64,000 nucleotides of DNA from Heterobilharzia americana (GCA_944470555.2 OX104130.1:58003491-58067490), one strand, 5' to 3'. Shown: positions 56,201 to 60,164, counted from the stretch's first letter. The notes: generated by a model not told the origin, from the sequence alone. Numbers and translations: made by a program.

Positions 56201-58850
56201 CAAACATGAAGAAATATGATGAACTCGAAGTAGTTTGTGTCATCTTGTGTGACTTTACATTTGGATAATACTTCTTTCCTACTTCTTATAGCAAATAGTC
56301 GATCCGTTTGGGGTCTTAACAATAATTCTCATTTTGTGTTCAGTTTTAGTTTCATAGTAGAAATGAGAATAACCTCATTGCGCTCTTAATGTGACTTACT
56401 TTAACTAAACGTTTCTATAAGAGGCTAATGATTTTCATCTCTTACCATTTGTTCAACCATACTGGTGGTAGCTCTTTGTTGTATCTGCTTATAGTTCTGA
56501 CAGTACAATCAGACACTACCAAAATTATGTGTACATTGATTTAGATGAACAATTAGCTTCGTACTTCAAGATCGAGGATGGAATCCATCTACTTGTAACG
56601 CTTTGACAAGGAGACATTTACCTGAAATATTGTTGCCTGTGAGTAGCTAGTATTTCTGAGACAATATTTCTCTGCAATTGGCTTCATTAGGCACTCATAA
56701 ACCTCTTGGTTGTTGTTGTTCTACCTACTGTATTATTTTCGATAAAACCATTTGAATATCTCTTTTCTGATACCCTATTTTGAAAGCTTGTCACTTCTTT
56801 GACGACATTTCGTCTTGCTAATGAAGAACTCGTTCAGCAAGACATAATCATAGAAATGGCTGTACTGCCTTATTCTTGTTCACTTTTCATGCATTCATAT
56901 TTCCAAACTGTGGGTGGTAGCATGTATCCATAGACCTTGTATTTCACTGATGATTGCTACTTTTCTGCATTACCATGAGAAAACTTTTGAACAAAATTGT
57001 TATTTATGAATACACTGAAATTCGAATTAGCCTAAAGTGTTGACATTTTCTTTTGGGGACATATTCGGTTTATTCTGGGATATCTAAATGACGTTTTAAG
57101 ACCAAACAATGTGATTATGATTCACTTACATATATTTTCATCTGCCTCCTGAAAATCTTGTAATCCACATCCTCTTCATCACGTTTCCTCCTTGCCCAAC
57201 AGCGGTTAACGACTGCTAGTAATATTGCTTTCATTTTACTGTCTTCCCTTTCTTCACTCCCATCTTGATATGTTCATGTAAATTATAGCAATATGGAATA
57301 ATAGGCAAGTATACGAAATCTTATATAGCTCATTTTCATCTGTGATTAGGGTAGTTCAATGTACTACGAACTGGAAGGTTCAGTAGCTAAGCTTTCACTA
57401 TAATTCTAGACAACATAATCAGTACAAACTTCCTTTACAAATTGCAGCATCTCATTGTGCATCTTAACAAAAACTAGTGAAGAATCTGTACTAAATCTTG
57501 TTATAACCCAAAAGTCCCATTGACAATTTACTGATAAATAAATCATGCAGACTATGGCACTACTGGTTGAAAGCCTTGAATGCTTATGCTTATATACGTC
57601 ATACTAAAACTGAAAGTTTGGTTGGCAACTTAGGGGACATTCTTCTACATCATATGAATTAGCCGAGATTTCGTAGTTGCGGTTTCCACACTTCAGTCTT
57701 CTTTCATTCCAAAACGGCGAAATTTCAACTAGTGTCTTTCCGTTTTGTAACGTTAGTCAATTAATGTTATGAAGGTGGTTACCTTCATCTGTCTGAGCTA
57801 TACGAAAGGAAATGATTTCTTGTAATATCTATTTGAGTTCTTAGCTTTTTACACTGATAGTTGTTCATATGCGATTCTATATTCATTTATATTCTAGTAT
57901 ATTTTCAACTCTCTTAACACCATTTTCTGATATTTTGTCTTTTTTCAAAGGAAAGAAGATATATCCTATTTGATGGTGATGTTGATGCATTGTGGGTTGA
58001 AAACATGAACTCCGTAATGGATGATAATCGCCTGTTAACTTTAGCTAACGGTGAACGAATTCGACTACAATCTCACTGTGCAATGCTATTTGAGGTTGGT
58101 GATTTACAGTATGCTTCTCCGGCAACCGTTTCACGTTGTGGTATGGTTTACATAGACCCAAAATATTTAGGATACGAACCTTACTGGAAGAAATGGCTAA
58201 GTCAGCGTTTAACACAATATGAGAAAACTACACTAGATGAATTGTACGATAAGTATATACCATCTATTATAGATAGAATTGTTGAAGGTATTGCAGACGG
58301 TGAACAAGTAGAACGCTTGAAACGTGTCATCCCTTTGACAGATCTTAACTTATTAGTACAATTCTGTGCACTGCTCGATTGCCTGCTCATCAATATCAAT
58401 GAAGAAACAGAATACACCTTAGTTGAAAGTATTTTTTTGTTCAGTATCTACTTTTGCATTGGTGGGACATTAGTTGAAGAAGAACGTGAAAAATTTGACA
58501 ATTATGTAAAATATTTGGCTAGTCTACCTGGACCATCTGTGGATGAAACACCAAACACTCCAGCTCCTGCTGGAACAATACCCAGCGCTGAATCAACTCT
58601 TTTTGACTATTATTTTGATGCGGTAAAAAAGGTCTGGATACCATGGCGTCAGCTAGTCCCTGCCTACATACATAACAAATCACTTAAATTCTCTGAAATT
58701 TTAGTACCAACTGTTGAAACTGTTCGAACTACCTGGCTTATTGAAAAATTAGTGAAAATCCATCGGCCATTATTATTGGTTGGTGAAACTGGGACATCAA
58801 AAACAGCAATATGTCAACGATTTCTACGAGATATTGATCAAGATAGTAAT
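11904..58850 (+). CDS. DNAH10: Axonemal dynein heavy chain, DNAH10-like (5' part, 22 exons)
   Basis: This encodes the tail, linker and first AAA modules of an axonemal dynein heavy chain, the ATP-driven motor of ciliary bending. It matches my knowledge of animal DNAH10 (an I1/f inner-arm heavy chain, paired with DNAH2) almost end to end. Joined exons: 11904-12132, 12172-12362, 12410-12979, 13032-13264, 13300-13521, 13568-13883, 13927-14640, 20195-20313, 23471-23830, 25038-25226, 27203-27343, 29353-29607, 32486-32740, 35101-35496, 39831-39992, 40853-41064, 42100-42256, 43247-43603, 47185-47418, 49968-50203, 54195-55733, 57951-58850. With one base restored at each of two frame breaks this gives 2,663 codons of an expected ~4,500. 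P-loops: AAA1 GPAGTGKT (~residue 2013), AAA2 GPTGGGKT (~2294), AAA3 GETGTSKT (~2641). The stalk, AAA4-6 and C-terminus lie beyond the window. Likely sites of action are sperm flagella, flame cells and larval cilia (inferred). The start is the first in-frame ATG. Orthology rests on memory, not a search. Confidence 0.93.
12172..12362 (+). CDS. DNAH10: DNAH10-like exon 2 (acidic tail segment)
   Basis: Residues 77-140. Acidic, low-conservation stretch rich in Glu, Asp and Asn, typical of the variable N-terminus of dynein heavy chains. Acceptor TTTAG, donor ATC|gtaatt, phase 0. Followed by a 47 bp intron (12363-12409) with a T-rich tract before TTAG. The exact donor is chosen because it restores the frame of the next exon. 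Confidence 0.78.
12410..12979 (+). CDS. DNAH10: DNAH10-like exon 3 (DHC_N1 tail)
   Basis: Residues 141-330. Start of the conserved tail (DHC_N1-type) that binds intermediate chains and docks the motor. It contains the MPSQMQWGYMRGSFLESL region and ends at SWNRQ, the usual 'SW-RQI' block of this domain. Open throughout, phase 0 at both ends. A 52 bp intron follows (12980-13031, TTGTAG). Confidence 0.9.
13032..13264 (+). CDS. DNAH10: DNAH10-like exon 4 (DHC_N1 tail)
   Basis: Begins IRQTLD and contains the conserved IDYWRDRNLILGTLIEQL segment of the dynein tail, residues 331-407. Ends phase 2 at AATGTCAA|gtaatt. The following intron is only 35 bp (13265-13299), the shortest in the gene. Confidence 0.9.
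13300..13521 (+). CDS. DNAH10: DNAH10-like exon 5 (DHC_N1 tail)
   Basis: About residues 408-481. Reads KFLSLLERHFKTL and continues through MQTFHMIWVLSRYYN, the tail block conserved in axonemal heavy chains. The acceptor CATCAG at 13299 gives the uninterrupted frame; the later TTATTAG would run into a stop. Ends phase 2; a 46 bp intron follows (13522-13567). Confidence 0.9.
13568..13883 (+). CDS. DNAH10: DNAH10-like exon 6 (DHC_N1 tail)
   Basis: About residues 482-587. Contains INLLNHWKSVYYQKRAEIE and a GRDARWEFD segment, both hallmarks of the DHC_N1 domain. Ends phase 0 at CATGAG|gtaata. A 43 bp intron (13884-13926, TTTCAG) follows. Confidence 0.92.
13927..14640 (+). CDS. DNAH10: DNAH10-like exon 7 (tail), with a one-base frame break
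   Basis: About residues 588-825. The first 137 codons run through the usual PPISGLIQWERHLL block to IKKP. The frame then hits a stop at 14350, while homology continues in another frame from about 14340 (FEILKVDELM, then NQYIVIGKQMKSYEE). One base added in the T4 run at 14339-14342 would join the halves. Ends phase 1 at GAGTTTG|gtaagc. This donor is proved by the join to exon 8 across a 5,554 bp intron holding head-to-head SINEs and a minus-strand RTE copy. Confidence 0.88.
14337..14350 (+). other. Frame break in DNAH10-like exon 7 (one base short)
   Basis: Upstream frame reads IKKP then ILKF and stops at TGA 14350. Downstream frame, open from about 14340, reads FEILKVDE. Adding one T to the T4 run gives a continuous IKKP-IF-EILKV that aligns with the family without gaps. 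An extra A in the A6 run just before it would also restore frame. No splice pair here explains the shift. Confidence 0.85.
14831..15360. mobile_element. Family-B SINE head-to-head pair with spacer
   Basis: Left arm (14,831-14,995) is a minus-strand copy; right arm (15,161-15,350) is a plus-strand copy. The spacer (TGGTCCATATTTCTTAC...TAACTGTCCTCATGTTC) recurs at 46.5 and 61.6 kb. Each arm has a tRNA-like head (TGGCTCA.. and AACCTGAAGGTCCTAGG) and a body with a hammerhead-like core: CTGAGGA plus GAAG on the left arm, TTGAGGA plus GAAA on the right. Lies in dynein intron 7. Confidence 0.75.
15361..16325. other. Intron 7 sequence, unassigned
   Basis: AT-rich. A short inverted segment at 15,890-15,925 (GAAGTT/AACTTC hairpin beside TTTCTCACGG) resembles motifs of other repeats here, but I cannot assign it. 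Confidence 0.3.
16326..16646 (-). CDS. Unrecognised ORF inside intron 7
   Basis: An open 106-codon minus-strand ORF starting at ATG 16,646 (MFGGDSQAGKCKG). It is charged and hydrophilic, with no domain I recognise. It lies just downstream (in its own direction) of the RTE copy at 16.7-19.4 kb and antisense to the dynein gene. It is most likely a piece of another mobile element or a retrocopied fragment rather than a host gene. Confidence 0.25.
   Translation of the reverse strand: MFGGDSQAGKCKGVRESTMHTADSKTSAEIKKLENKSVIALHRRKMSQEIDSDTNKVPKNGFRLHQERLAVDALPMWANPDSLDRRDGIRKAVYWQLLILKYQEGF
16725..19375 (-). mobile_element. RTE-like non-LTR retrotransposon, copy 2
   Basis: Same family as the copy at 5.85-9.16 kb, reversed, in dynein intron 7. 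Reading the minus strand: 5' leader (19,375-19,120, starting CCTGGTTAAC), endonuclease (18,647-18,390: MNAKLGADNIGR, LADFCAFNDFVIGG), RT pieces (18,100-17,560), a catalytic-box relic FADEH (~17,545), then the C-terminal domain to about 16,850. Its 3' end, near 16,725, has the GGGTTCCTAG-type terminus on the plus strand. Internal deletions make it about 2.65 kb. Frames are broken. Confidence 0.85.
19376..20194. other. Intron 7, 3' part
   Basis: AT-rich sequence with an AAATAAAATAAA tract at about 19,730-19,745. No gene or repeat assigned. Confidence 0.3.
20195..20313 (+). CDS. DNAH10: DNAH10-like exon 8 (tail)
   Basis: About residues 826-865. A 119 bp isolated exon: YELLVNFHPDILVAITEAKH, then LEALGFKIPELVTNAVLK. 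This is the conserved 'VNF-x-L-xx-I-x-E-x-LGF' block of the dynein tail. Its phase 1 start joins exon 7 exactly. Donor AAA|gtaagg, phase 0. The following 3,157 bp intron holds a GC-rich retroelement piece, one fold-back repeat and a CR1-like 3' tail. Confidence 0.92.
20960..21372 (+). mobile_element. GC-rich retroelement-like segment, probably a 5' region
   Basis: Sharply more GC-rich than its surroundings (for example GGTCTGCCGGGCCGGCGGTG near 21,300). It holds a 62-codon plus ORF at 21175-21363. The composition and isolated position in intron 8 suggest an untranslated 5' region of a retrotransposon, but I cannot name the family. Confidence 0.45.
21857..21994. repeat. Fold-back repeat FB1
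   Basis: Left arm GACGTTAAATGTCACTCTAG with CAACTGATGAGATAGCC. Right arm CTGATTGGTCATTTCAGAGG then GTTGTTAGGGTGGCCTTTAA. The arms are imperfect inverted copies. This is the isolated copy in intron 8. Confidence 0.75.
22885..23225 (-). mobile_element. CR1-like element 3' tail
   Basis: Reverse complement matches the plus-strand CR1-like terminus at 11,040-11,345: GACTCTGGGTAACATGGCTG-like ORF end, the stop near ATTCAACATTTAG, and the terminal GAGGTTCTACATTGATTT. Truncated at its 5' side; lies in dynein intron 8. Confidence 0.85.
23471..23830 (+). CDS. DNAH10: DNAH10-like exon 9 (tail)
   Basis: About residues 866-985. Begins ESNYLCYVGKLKLLV and includes the KPGWDIINWKSLSISEFI block, matching the family's 'LRPGW--LNW-SL-I-DYI' region. 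Phase 0 at both ends; donor TGCAAG|gtacga. The 1,207 bp intron 9 that follows shows no recognisable element. Confidence 0.92.
25038..25226 (+). CDS. DNAH10: DNAH10-like exon 10 (tail)
   Basis: About residues 986-1048. Contains ERQKQFEELRMQHTSLTPLI and APYFEYWEKKLF, the block next to the family's 'YY-YWE-KIY' motif. Acceptor AAACAG at 25037, donor GCG|gtaatt, phase 0 at both ends. Intron 10 (1,976 bp) carries a minus-strand hammerhead SINE relic and a family-B SINE. Confidence 0.92.
26112..26262 (-). mobile_element. Hammerhead SINE, family A, minus-strand relic
   Basis: Reverse complement shows the head GCCTAGTGGATAACGC and the body with CTGACGA intact. Stem II is broken (GTAA opposite GGAC) and the GAAA box reads GAAG. 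It is antisense to the dynein gene (intron 10), so the dynein pre-mRNA would not carry the ribozyme. Confidence 0.8.
26605..27020 (+). mobile_element. Family-B SINE with half spacer
   Basis: A-box TGGTTCAATGG at 26,831-26,841, B-box-like TTGATCCCTGG, then CTGAGGA (26,909-26,915), CCCC..GGAC, GAGA (26,931) and ATGTC (predicted cut after 26,942), ending in TCAGTCCATGATGAATATCA. The upstream part (TAACTGTCCTCATATCCGAC) is the same spacer as in the head-to-head copies. A 75-codon ORF across it is fortuitous. Confidence 0.75.
27203..27343 (+). CDS. DNAH10: DNAH10-like exon 11 (tail)
   Basis: About residues 1049-1095. Reads MVIRNLQTYLNRI then QPLFAVDLMLAG, equivalent to the 'NLQ-L---L----PLF-V-L-L' block of DNAH10. 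Phase 0 at both ends, donor CAA|gtatgc. The 2,009 bp intron that follows contains no ORF or repeat I recognise. Confidence 0.9.
29353..29607 (+). CDS. DNAH10: DNAH10-like exon 12 (tail)
   Basis: About residues 1096-1180. Contains STRVFVRWSRGSC and DLYYFTFYEEIANS, then VEKVKRFQDSWRKHKGKF. This matches the 'F-RWM-GTC ... FSFY-DI' and 'W-RYR-LW' regions of DNAH10. The internal gtaaaa after VEK is not used, because homology continues through it to the donor AAG|gttagt. Phase 0. Intron 12 (2,878 bp) has nothing recognised. Confidence 0.92.
32486..32740 (+). CDS. DNAH10: DNAH10-like exon 13 (towards linker)
   Basis: About residues 1181-1265. LAQVEKWMETPRTAIEIHEK through IQLRLKSLIHNIQEHNKKW, equivalent to the 'C-RL-LR-L---VQE-AK-W' segment. 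Phase 0 at both ends; donor TTTAAA|gtaact. The second AG at 32489 would shift the phase and is rejected. Intron 13 (2,360 bp) holds a minus-strand RTE 3' fragment and a degenerate hammerhead SINE. Confidence 0.9.
33085..33175 (+). other. Exon-like segment in intron 13 with stop and AATAAA
   Basis: After TTACTTTAG come 29 open codons (EFDKFTEMYYADFQKKISEM...) in the phase that exon 13 would supply. TAA (33172-33174) overlaps an AATAAA (33170-33175). Dynein homology runs from exon 13 to exon 14 without it. A short alternative terminal exon is conceivable; chance is equally likely. Confidence 0.15.
33575..34110 (-). mobile_element. RTE-like retrotransposon, copy 3 (3' fragment)
   Basis: Minus strand encodes VDWIGYTLRRPIEDIMHHAR and the following C-terminal domain, matching copies 1 and 2. 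The 3' end is preserved as GGACAAATAATAATAATAAA, so RTE elements of this family end in a short AT-rich microsatellite. 5'-truncated; intron 13. Confidence 0.85.
34590..34740 (+). mobile_element. Hammerhead SINE, family A, decayed
   Basis: GAAGCGATTGGTATTGGGCT head and GCAGGTCCTTCCAGCTGACT body. The core reads CTGACTA and the GAAA box reads TAAA, so both catalytic boxes are broken. The 3' part CATCCTGGAGTCCA still pairs in stem I. Confidence 0.75.
35101..35496 (+). CDS. DNAH10: DNAH10-like exon 14 (linker start)
   Basis: About residues 1266-1397. Contains TTMTELKDVLRTIYEVRSSS and VEERYRLL, then KRFNECGPG and DDLDSAV. It corresponds to the 'TLEDLKFVLATI-EIRS ... ERYR' and 'F-EGPG---DDLD' motifs where the linker (DHC_N2) begins. 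Phase 0 at both ends. Intron 14 (4,334 bp) holds two Penelope-like fragments, an intact-core hammerhead SINE, a family-B SINE and a tRNA-like repeat. Confidence 0.94.
36280..37140 (-). mobile_element. Penelope-like retroelement (RT and GIY-YIG endonuclease)
   Basis: Reading the minus strand: an RT catalytic box RYVDN (37,078-37,089 plus one flanking codon; the expected box is YVDD), then ELPMLDCRIKQR, TTVYRKPTHSNRFLDF and SSHPASVKAGLVK (36,653-37,039), the usual Penelope RT C-terminus. In another frame, KLCRLKDPIEPIR, IIYRIPCNDCEVKYIGQTSR and RLAEY form the GIY-YIG nuclease (36,282-36,626). At least two frame breaks and the D-to-N change mean it is inactive. Sits antisense in dynein intron 14. 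Confidence 0.9.
37560..38060 (-). mobile_element. Second Penelope-like fragment, same orientation
   Basis: The minus strand has KLRRLKNPIDPTR and preceding residues homologous to the neighbouring element. 37,600-37,680 matches 36,150-36,240 (GTGTAGATTTGATAAACAA versus GTGTGGATTCGATGAACAA). The two are thus tandem copies of one Penelope family, this one more decayed. Confidence 0.75.
38085..38430 (+). mobile_element. Hammerhead SINE, family A, preceded by a tail of another unit
   Basis: 38,085-38,108 is an isolated copy of the family tail (GTAATACAAGCAATAACACT). A complete unit follows: A-box TGGTGTAGTGG (38,149-38,159), B-box-like AGTCCGAGTCC, the hammerhead, then a second tail ending GTAATACACGCAATAACACT at about 38,427. 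Tail-head-tail order is what a tandem or dimeric unit would leave. In dynein intron 14, sense strand. Confidence 0.88.
38232..38291 (+). ncRNA. Hammerhead ribozyme (intact core)
   Basis: Core CTGACGA 38,245-38,251; stem II GTCC/GGAC; GAAA 38,266-38,269; stem III TGC/GCA; cleavage triplet ATC with the cut predicted after 38,277. Stem I ATCCAG pairs with CTTGAT with one mismatch. It matches the known schistosome hammerhead design. Sense to the dynein transcript in intron 14. Activity is not shown. Confidence 0.85.
39010..39270. mobile_element. Family-B SINE, rearranged inverted pair
   Basis: 39,010-39,150 matches a minus-strand arm (GCGCACCCACGACCCAGCCA). It is fused directly to a plus-strand tail from the hammerhead-like core onward (CTGAGCA, AGGAC, GAAAC, AACTGATGTCAGTC). 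The spacer seen in other pairs is absent. Intron 14. Confidence 0.65.
39545..39650 (+). repeat. tRNA-Thr-like SINE relic
   Basis: GTTGGTGGTGCACCAAACCG then GGTAACCTGGAGGCCGCCGG and a perfect B-box GGTTCGAATCC. The anticodon-loop-like CCGGTAA suggests descent from tRNA-Thr(GGT), but the anticodon stem has only about three pairs. It is a tRNA-derived repeat or pseudogene, not a working tRNA. Confidence 0.5.
39831..39992 (+). CDS. DNAH10: DNAH10-like exon 15 (linker)
   Basis: About residues 1398-1451. EYNEQLNEIDGKRKELASAE then KLFNLPLTQYPQI, matching the highly conserved 'R-ELA-AEKLFDLPIT-YP-L' linker motif. Acceptor TATCAG, donor AAAAG|gtaaat, phase 0. The 860 bp intron 15 shows nothing recognised. 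Confidence 0.95.
40853..41064 (+). CDS. DNAH10: DNAH10-like exon 16 (linker)
   Basis: About residues 1452-1521. Reads QAREEWSQILWRDLNITVLQ to SLPLFLDLKNEALRER, equivalent to 'AKEEWSQTLW--LN---LQ ... SIPLLLDLKNEALRDRHW' of DNAH10. Ends phase 2 (AG|gtaagt), completed by exon 17. Intron 16 (1,035 bp) has no recognised element. Confidence 0.95.
42100..42256 (+). CDS. DNAH10: DNAH10-like exon 17 (linker)
   Basis: About residues 1522-1574. RHWNELMRRTGQTF to LANIFAMELHRFSD, the conserved 'RHW-EL---T---F' plus 'TL-NMFAMELH' linker block. One base completes the split Arg codon; ends phase 0 at GAAAAG|gtatga. The 990 bp intron 17 has nothing recognised. Confidence 0.95.
43247..43603 (+). CDS. DNAH10: DNAH10-like exon 18 (linker)
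   Basis: About residues 1575-1693. Includes RGYVLGALDDVIQILEDN, SKFIGPFLSTVQLWEK, VVQRKWMYLEGIF and DIRSQLPEEATKFDNID, which are among the most diagnostic dynein linker motifs. Phase 0 at both ends. Intron 18 (3,581 bp) contains an (AT)n tract, an inverted pair of hammerhead SINEs and family-B SINEs. Confidence 0.97.
44257..44304. repeat. (AT)n microsatellite
   Basis: About 24 uninterrupted AT units in dynein intron 18. Confidence 0.97.
45408..45418. repeat. G11 homopolymer
   Basis: Eleven consecutive G in an AT-rich intron; its length is prone to sequencing error. Confidence 0.9.
45868..45928 (-). ncRNA. Hammerhead ribozyme (intact core, minus strand)
   Basis: Reverse complement has CTGACGA, GTCC/GGAC stem II, GAAA, TGC/GCA stem III, the ATC cleavage triplet and a perfect ATCCAG/CTGGAT stem I, with GCAGGTAC and TCCACTGC as outer loop partners. 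It appears identical to the plus-strand partner 100 bp away. Confidence 0.88.
46026..46086 (+). ncRNA. Hammerhead ribozyme (intact core, sense to dynein)
   Basis: CTGACGA 46,040-46,046; stem II GTCC/GGAC; GAAA 46,061-46,064; stem III TGC/GCA; predicted cut after ATC at 46,072; stem I ATCCAG/CTGGAT perfect. Every conserved position of the schistosome hammerhead is present. It lies in intron 18, so it would be transcribed within dynein pre-mRNA. Confidence 0.92.
46255..46790. mobile_element. Family-B SINE head-to-head pair with spacer
   Basis: Left arm minus (46,262-46,450) with a core on the reverse strand: CTGAGGA (46,353-46,359) and GAAA (46,335-46,338). Spacer GGTCCATATTTCCTACTACT through TAACTATCCTCATGTTCAGA. 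Right arm plus (46,600-46,790) with a perfect A-box TGGCTCAGTGG (46,607-46,617) and B-box-like TGTTCGATCCT (46,650-46,660); its ribozyme-like core is damaged (CTGAATT). Confidence 0.82.
46607..46660 (+). promoter_or_regulatory. Internal RNA polymerase III-type promoter (A and B boxes)
   Basis: TGGCTCAGTGG and TGTTCGATCCT, 32 bp apart, match tRNA-type A and B boxes (one mismatch in B). Promoter activity is inferred from the match only. Confidence 0.5.
46800..47090 (-). mobile_element. Family-B SINE, third arm, decayed
   Basis: Minus-strand arm like the preceding one (GGATCGGATTTGAAGCC, TCAGTCACTGGGTTGGAATC), followed by the start of the spacer (AATTCACGATACATCGTGAC). The core is degraded (AGAGGA ... 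AAAA). Ends about 95 bp before exon 19. Confidence 0.65.
47185..47418 (+). CDS. DNAH10: DNAH10-like exon 19 (linker end)
   Basis: About residues 1694-1771. GLERCQKSLNNYLDSKRNAF and PRFFFISDDELLSILGSSD, the near-invariant linker C-terminal block of axonemal heavy chains, then VQEHMIK. Phase 0 at both ends, donor AAA|gtgagt. Intron 19 (2,549 bp) contains one fold-back repeat near 49.4 kb. Confidence 0.97.
49347..49484. repeat. Fold-back repeat FB2
   Basis: Left arm GAGCTTTAAAGGACAACCTG with ATAACCAATCAC; right arm TCTGATTGGTTACTTCAGTA with GGTTGGCCTTTAATG. About 138 bp, in intron 19. Confidence 0.75.
49968..50203 (+). CDS. DNAH10: DNAH10-like exon 20 (linker to AAA1)
   Basis: About residues 1772-1849. 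MFDNIASLKF, AMISSEGEIMEF, VEYWM and RLITKEAVFYY correspond to the strand preceding AAA1. Ends phase 2 at TCAAG|gtaaat and is completed by exon 21. The 3,991 bp intron 20 is dominated by fold-back repeats and an (AT)n tract. Confidence 0.95.
50401..50517. repeat. Fold-back repeat FB3
   Basis: Left GATTTTAAAGGCCACTCTAG, right CTGTTGATTACTTTAGTGAC. The right arm is shortened. First of the intron 20 cluster. Confidence 0.65.
50697..50808. repeat. Fold-back repeat FB4
   Basis: Left GTAAAGGCACCCTAGCAACT, right CCTGATTGATGACTTCAACA with GGGCGGCCTTAAATA. Between FB3 and FB4, 50,520-50,690 holds further fragments of the same arms (GTTGGTTACTTATG). Confidence 0.65.
50881..51018. repeat. Fold-back repeat FB5
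   Basis: Left GACTTTAAAAGTCACCGTTG with ATAACCAATCAGGTTTCTTC; right GTCTGATTGGTTGTTCCAGT with TTGCTAGGATAGCCTTTAAA and GTCACTC. One of the clearest copies. Confidence 0.82.
51049..51167. repeat. Fold-back repeat FB6
   Basis: Left GCTACTTTAAAGGCCATCCT; right CCGGATTGGTTACTTTGGCG with GTTGCTAGGGTGGCCTTTAA. The left arm has lost part of its inner segment. Confidence 0.78.
51290..51420. repeat. Fold-back repeat FB7 (diverged)
   Basis: Left CGTGAATAACCAACTACGTT; right GTGGTCTAATTTGCCGTTTC with AAGTGGTCTTTAGAATCA. The outer left end is lost. Confidence 0.5.
51561..51685. repeat. Fold-back repeat FB8 (diverged)
   Basis: Left GACTCTAAATGCCACTCCAC with CAACTACTA; right ACTAGTTGGTTATTTAGTGG with TCATTATGGTGATC. 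Confidence 0.5.
53082..53264. repeat. (AT)n microsatellite region
   Basis: The repeat itself is 53,166-53,218, about 26 AT units. The ORF that reads through it is only the poly Ile-Tyr translation of the repeat. Dynein intron 20. Confidence 0.95.
53461..53590. repeat. Fold-back repeat FB9
   Basis: Left GCTTAAATAGGCCATCATAG with TAACTACTGGAATGA; right TTACGGTTGTTAGGATGGTC with TTTAAAGTCCC. Confidence 0.6.
53676..53772. repeat. Fold-back repeat FB10 (short)
   Basis: Left GGTTTAAAAGACCAACCTTG with CAACCGCTAG; right GACTTGGTTATTTTATTTTA with GTTGCGAAGATTGAATG. Abuts FB11. Confidence 0.5.
53773..53910. repeat. Fold-back repeat FB11
   Basis: Left TGACTTTAAAGGCCACCCTA with GCAACAACCGAAATGATCAA; right CCAAACTGGTTACACCATCG with TTGCAAGGGTAGCCTTTAAA and GTCGCCC. 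Close to the apparent consensus. Confidence 0.82.
53940..54075. repeat. Fold-back repeat FB12, adjacent to exon 21
   Basis: Left GTCTTTAAAGGCCACTATAG with CAACTGGTGAAATGACCAAT; right GTATTGGCTATCTCATCAGT with TGCTAGGGTGGCCTTCAAAG. Ends 119 bp before the exon that encodes AAA1. Confidence 0.8.
54195..55733 (+). CDS. DNAH10: DNAH10-like exon 21 (AAA1 and AAA2 N-part), with a one-base frame break
   Basis: About residues 1850-2363. VEWMFDYQGMVVLATNQIWW leads into AAA1. Walker A GPAGTGKT is at 54682-54705, Walker B CFDEFN at about 54832-54849, and [20 protein letters not shown] follows. The frame ends at TGA 55141, directly after LAKK. Homology resumes one base back with MTTLYRLAREQLSKQ (ATG at 55140), so one A is missing from the A6 run. 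AAA2 Walker A GPTGGGKT is at 55524-55547. Ends phase 0 at DKQ|gtgagc. Intron 21 (2,217 bp) holds nothing recognised. Confidence 0.96.
55135..55140 (+). other. Frame break in DNAH10-like exon 21 (A6 run, one base short)
   Basis: GCT followed by six As then TGACC. The family sequence LAKKMT needs seven As. As written, the reading frame terminates inside AAA1, before its C-terminal helices, and the rest of the exon is open in the -1 frame. The two reading frames overlap by exactly the stop/ATG. Confidence 0.93.
57951..58850 (+). CDS. DNAH10: DNAH10-like exon 22 (AAA2 C-part to AAA3 P-loop)
   Basis: About residues 2364-2663. ERRYILFDGDVDALWVENMN and SVMDDNRLLTLANGERI carry the AAA2 Walker B/sensor region. 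FEVGDLQYASPATVSRCGMV follows, then AAA3 Walker A GETGTSKT at 58782-58805. The acceptor TTCAAAG makes TDKQ|ERRYILF continuous with exon 21. Ends phase 0 at GATAGTAAT|gtgagt. No following exon is found in the remaining 5,150 bp, where the family's 'NFSSRTTS' strand would be expected. Confidence 0.97.
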
Positions 58851-60033
58851 GTGAGTGATATTTTTCTGTATCTGTGGTAATCTACTTCATTTACAATGAT
58901 ATATTTTTTTCTTGGAGGTAATATAACTAGGTGTCGAACATACTTCAAAATTACAATTTAGTATATGACCATAAAAGAGGAGAAAACAGTCAAAGAAAGT
59001 AAAGTTGAACTCTGAAGATAATTTTTGCCATGAAGAAATATTGGAGATTAGAATATTGAGTACTAAAGTTAAGGGATAGTGACTAAAATTTAAAAATGCA
59101 CAAATAACCTTGACAAGTAACTAAATCTTTGGCACGTTGACCAATCGACTACTAGTTACAAGAGACTTTACCTTTCAGCGTACGCAGTTCCTTCGTCGTA
59201 CTGCTTTCCTCTATTTTGTAGAAAACAAAAGTATAGGAAGTAGAAACTTGTGTTGATAGGGGAGCTATAAAAGGTTGTGTATTTTGGTGTGTTGTGTCAC
59301 AAAAGGAAGTTTATGCAGGATGTTACATTGTCACTTAATCTGAAGTCTGTTCTCAGGTGATTTTTCCCCCCAGTCTAAGCAACTTTTAAGAAGATGAAAT
59401 GTCTATGGCCTCCAGAATGAAATGATCTAAAGCTATCTGACCAAATACATACATAGTAGTTGGTTTAACTCCTTCATGGATACTTCTACGGAAAGCCAGA
59501 ACAGGTTTCTACAACATGTTTAGCAAGATTATCCTTTCTTGTTATTTCGTTTGTTAATATGTACAGTTTATATCCATGGAAGATCGTCTGTGCATTTGTT
59601 AGCTTTGGTTCCTATTCCCCTTAACTATACCGACTTCAGTAAACATGATTTTCTTTACAACCAAACATAGAACTCCCAATTTTTGAATTTAGCATCTTTT
59701 CATTCACTAGTTGTTTTGGTGCTTGATGGTGCTTCTGCTAATTTTATGATATGCTTTGGGAGATGTCCAGAGTCACTAATGAATACTGGTCTTCAATCCT
59801 TAGAAGCTACCAATGCTTCGTATATACCGGTAGTTCTGTGTCAACTATCTTTAAACGAAACACGTTATTCCTAAAACCATTACTCTGAATAGGAGGAATA
59901 AGAATAAGAAATGTTTCAACTGCCTACATGAGTTGCTTTTATATTGTTTTGAACATAAAGGCAGTAAAACATATACACCGAGAAATGAATTACATCTTAT
60001 GATCTAACTCAAACCAGTGCAGATTTTTATTCC
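58851..60033. other. Start of intron 22, unassigned
   Basis: Begins at the exon 22 donor (gtgagt). A 63-codon plus ORF at 59683-59874 has no recognisable domain. No repeat assigned. Confidence 0.4.
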
Positions 60034-60164
60034 AGTGACACCTTACCAACTACTCAGACGGTCAATCAGGTTTATTTGTCTTCAGAAAATCTACTTTACT
60101 ATGCAAAATACAGAAACCTGTTTGTTTATCTGACCAGTTGTTACAGTGATTTTTAGAGTCACTC
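60034..60164. repeat. Fold-back repeat FB13 (diverged)
   Basis: Left AGTGACACCTTACCAACTAC with GTCAATCAGGTTTATTTG; right CTGACCAGTTGTTACAGTGA with TTTTTAGAGTCACTC. Intron 22. Confidence 0.6.

Noticed and set aside
11904..58850. Dynein copy as a pseudogene
   Set aside because: All 21 junctions keep phase, P-loops are intact, and only two one-base breaks occur, both at homopolymers; decay would leave more damage.
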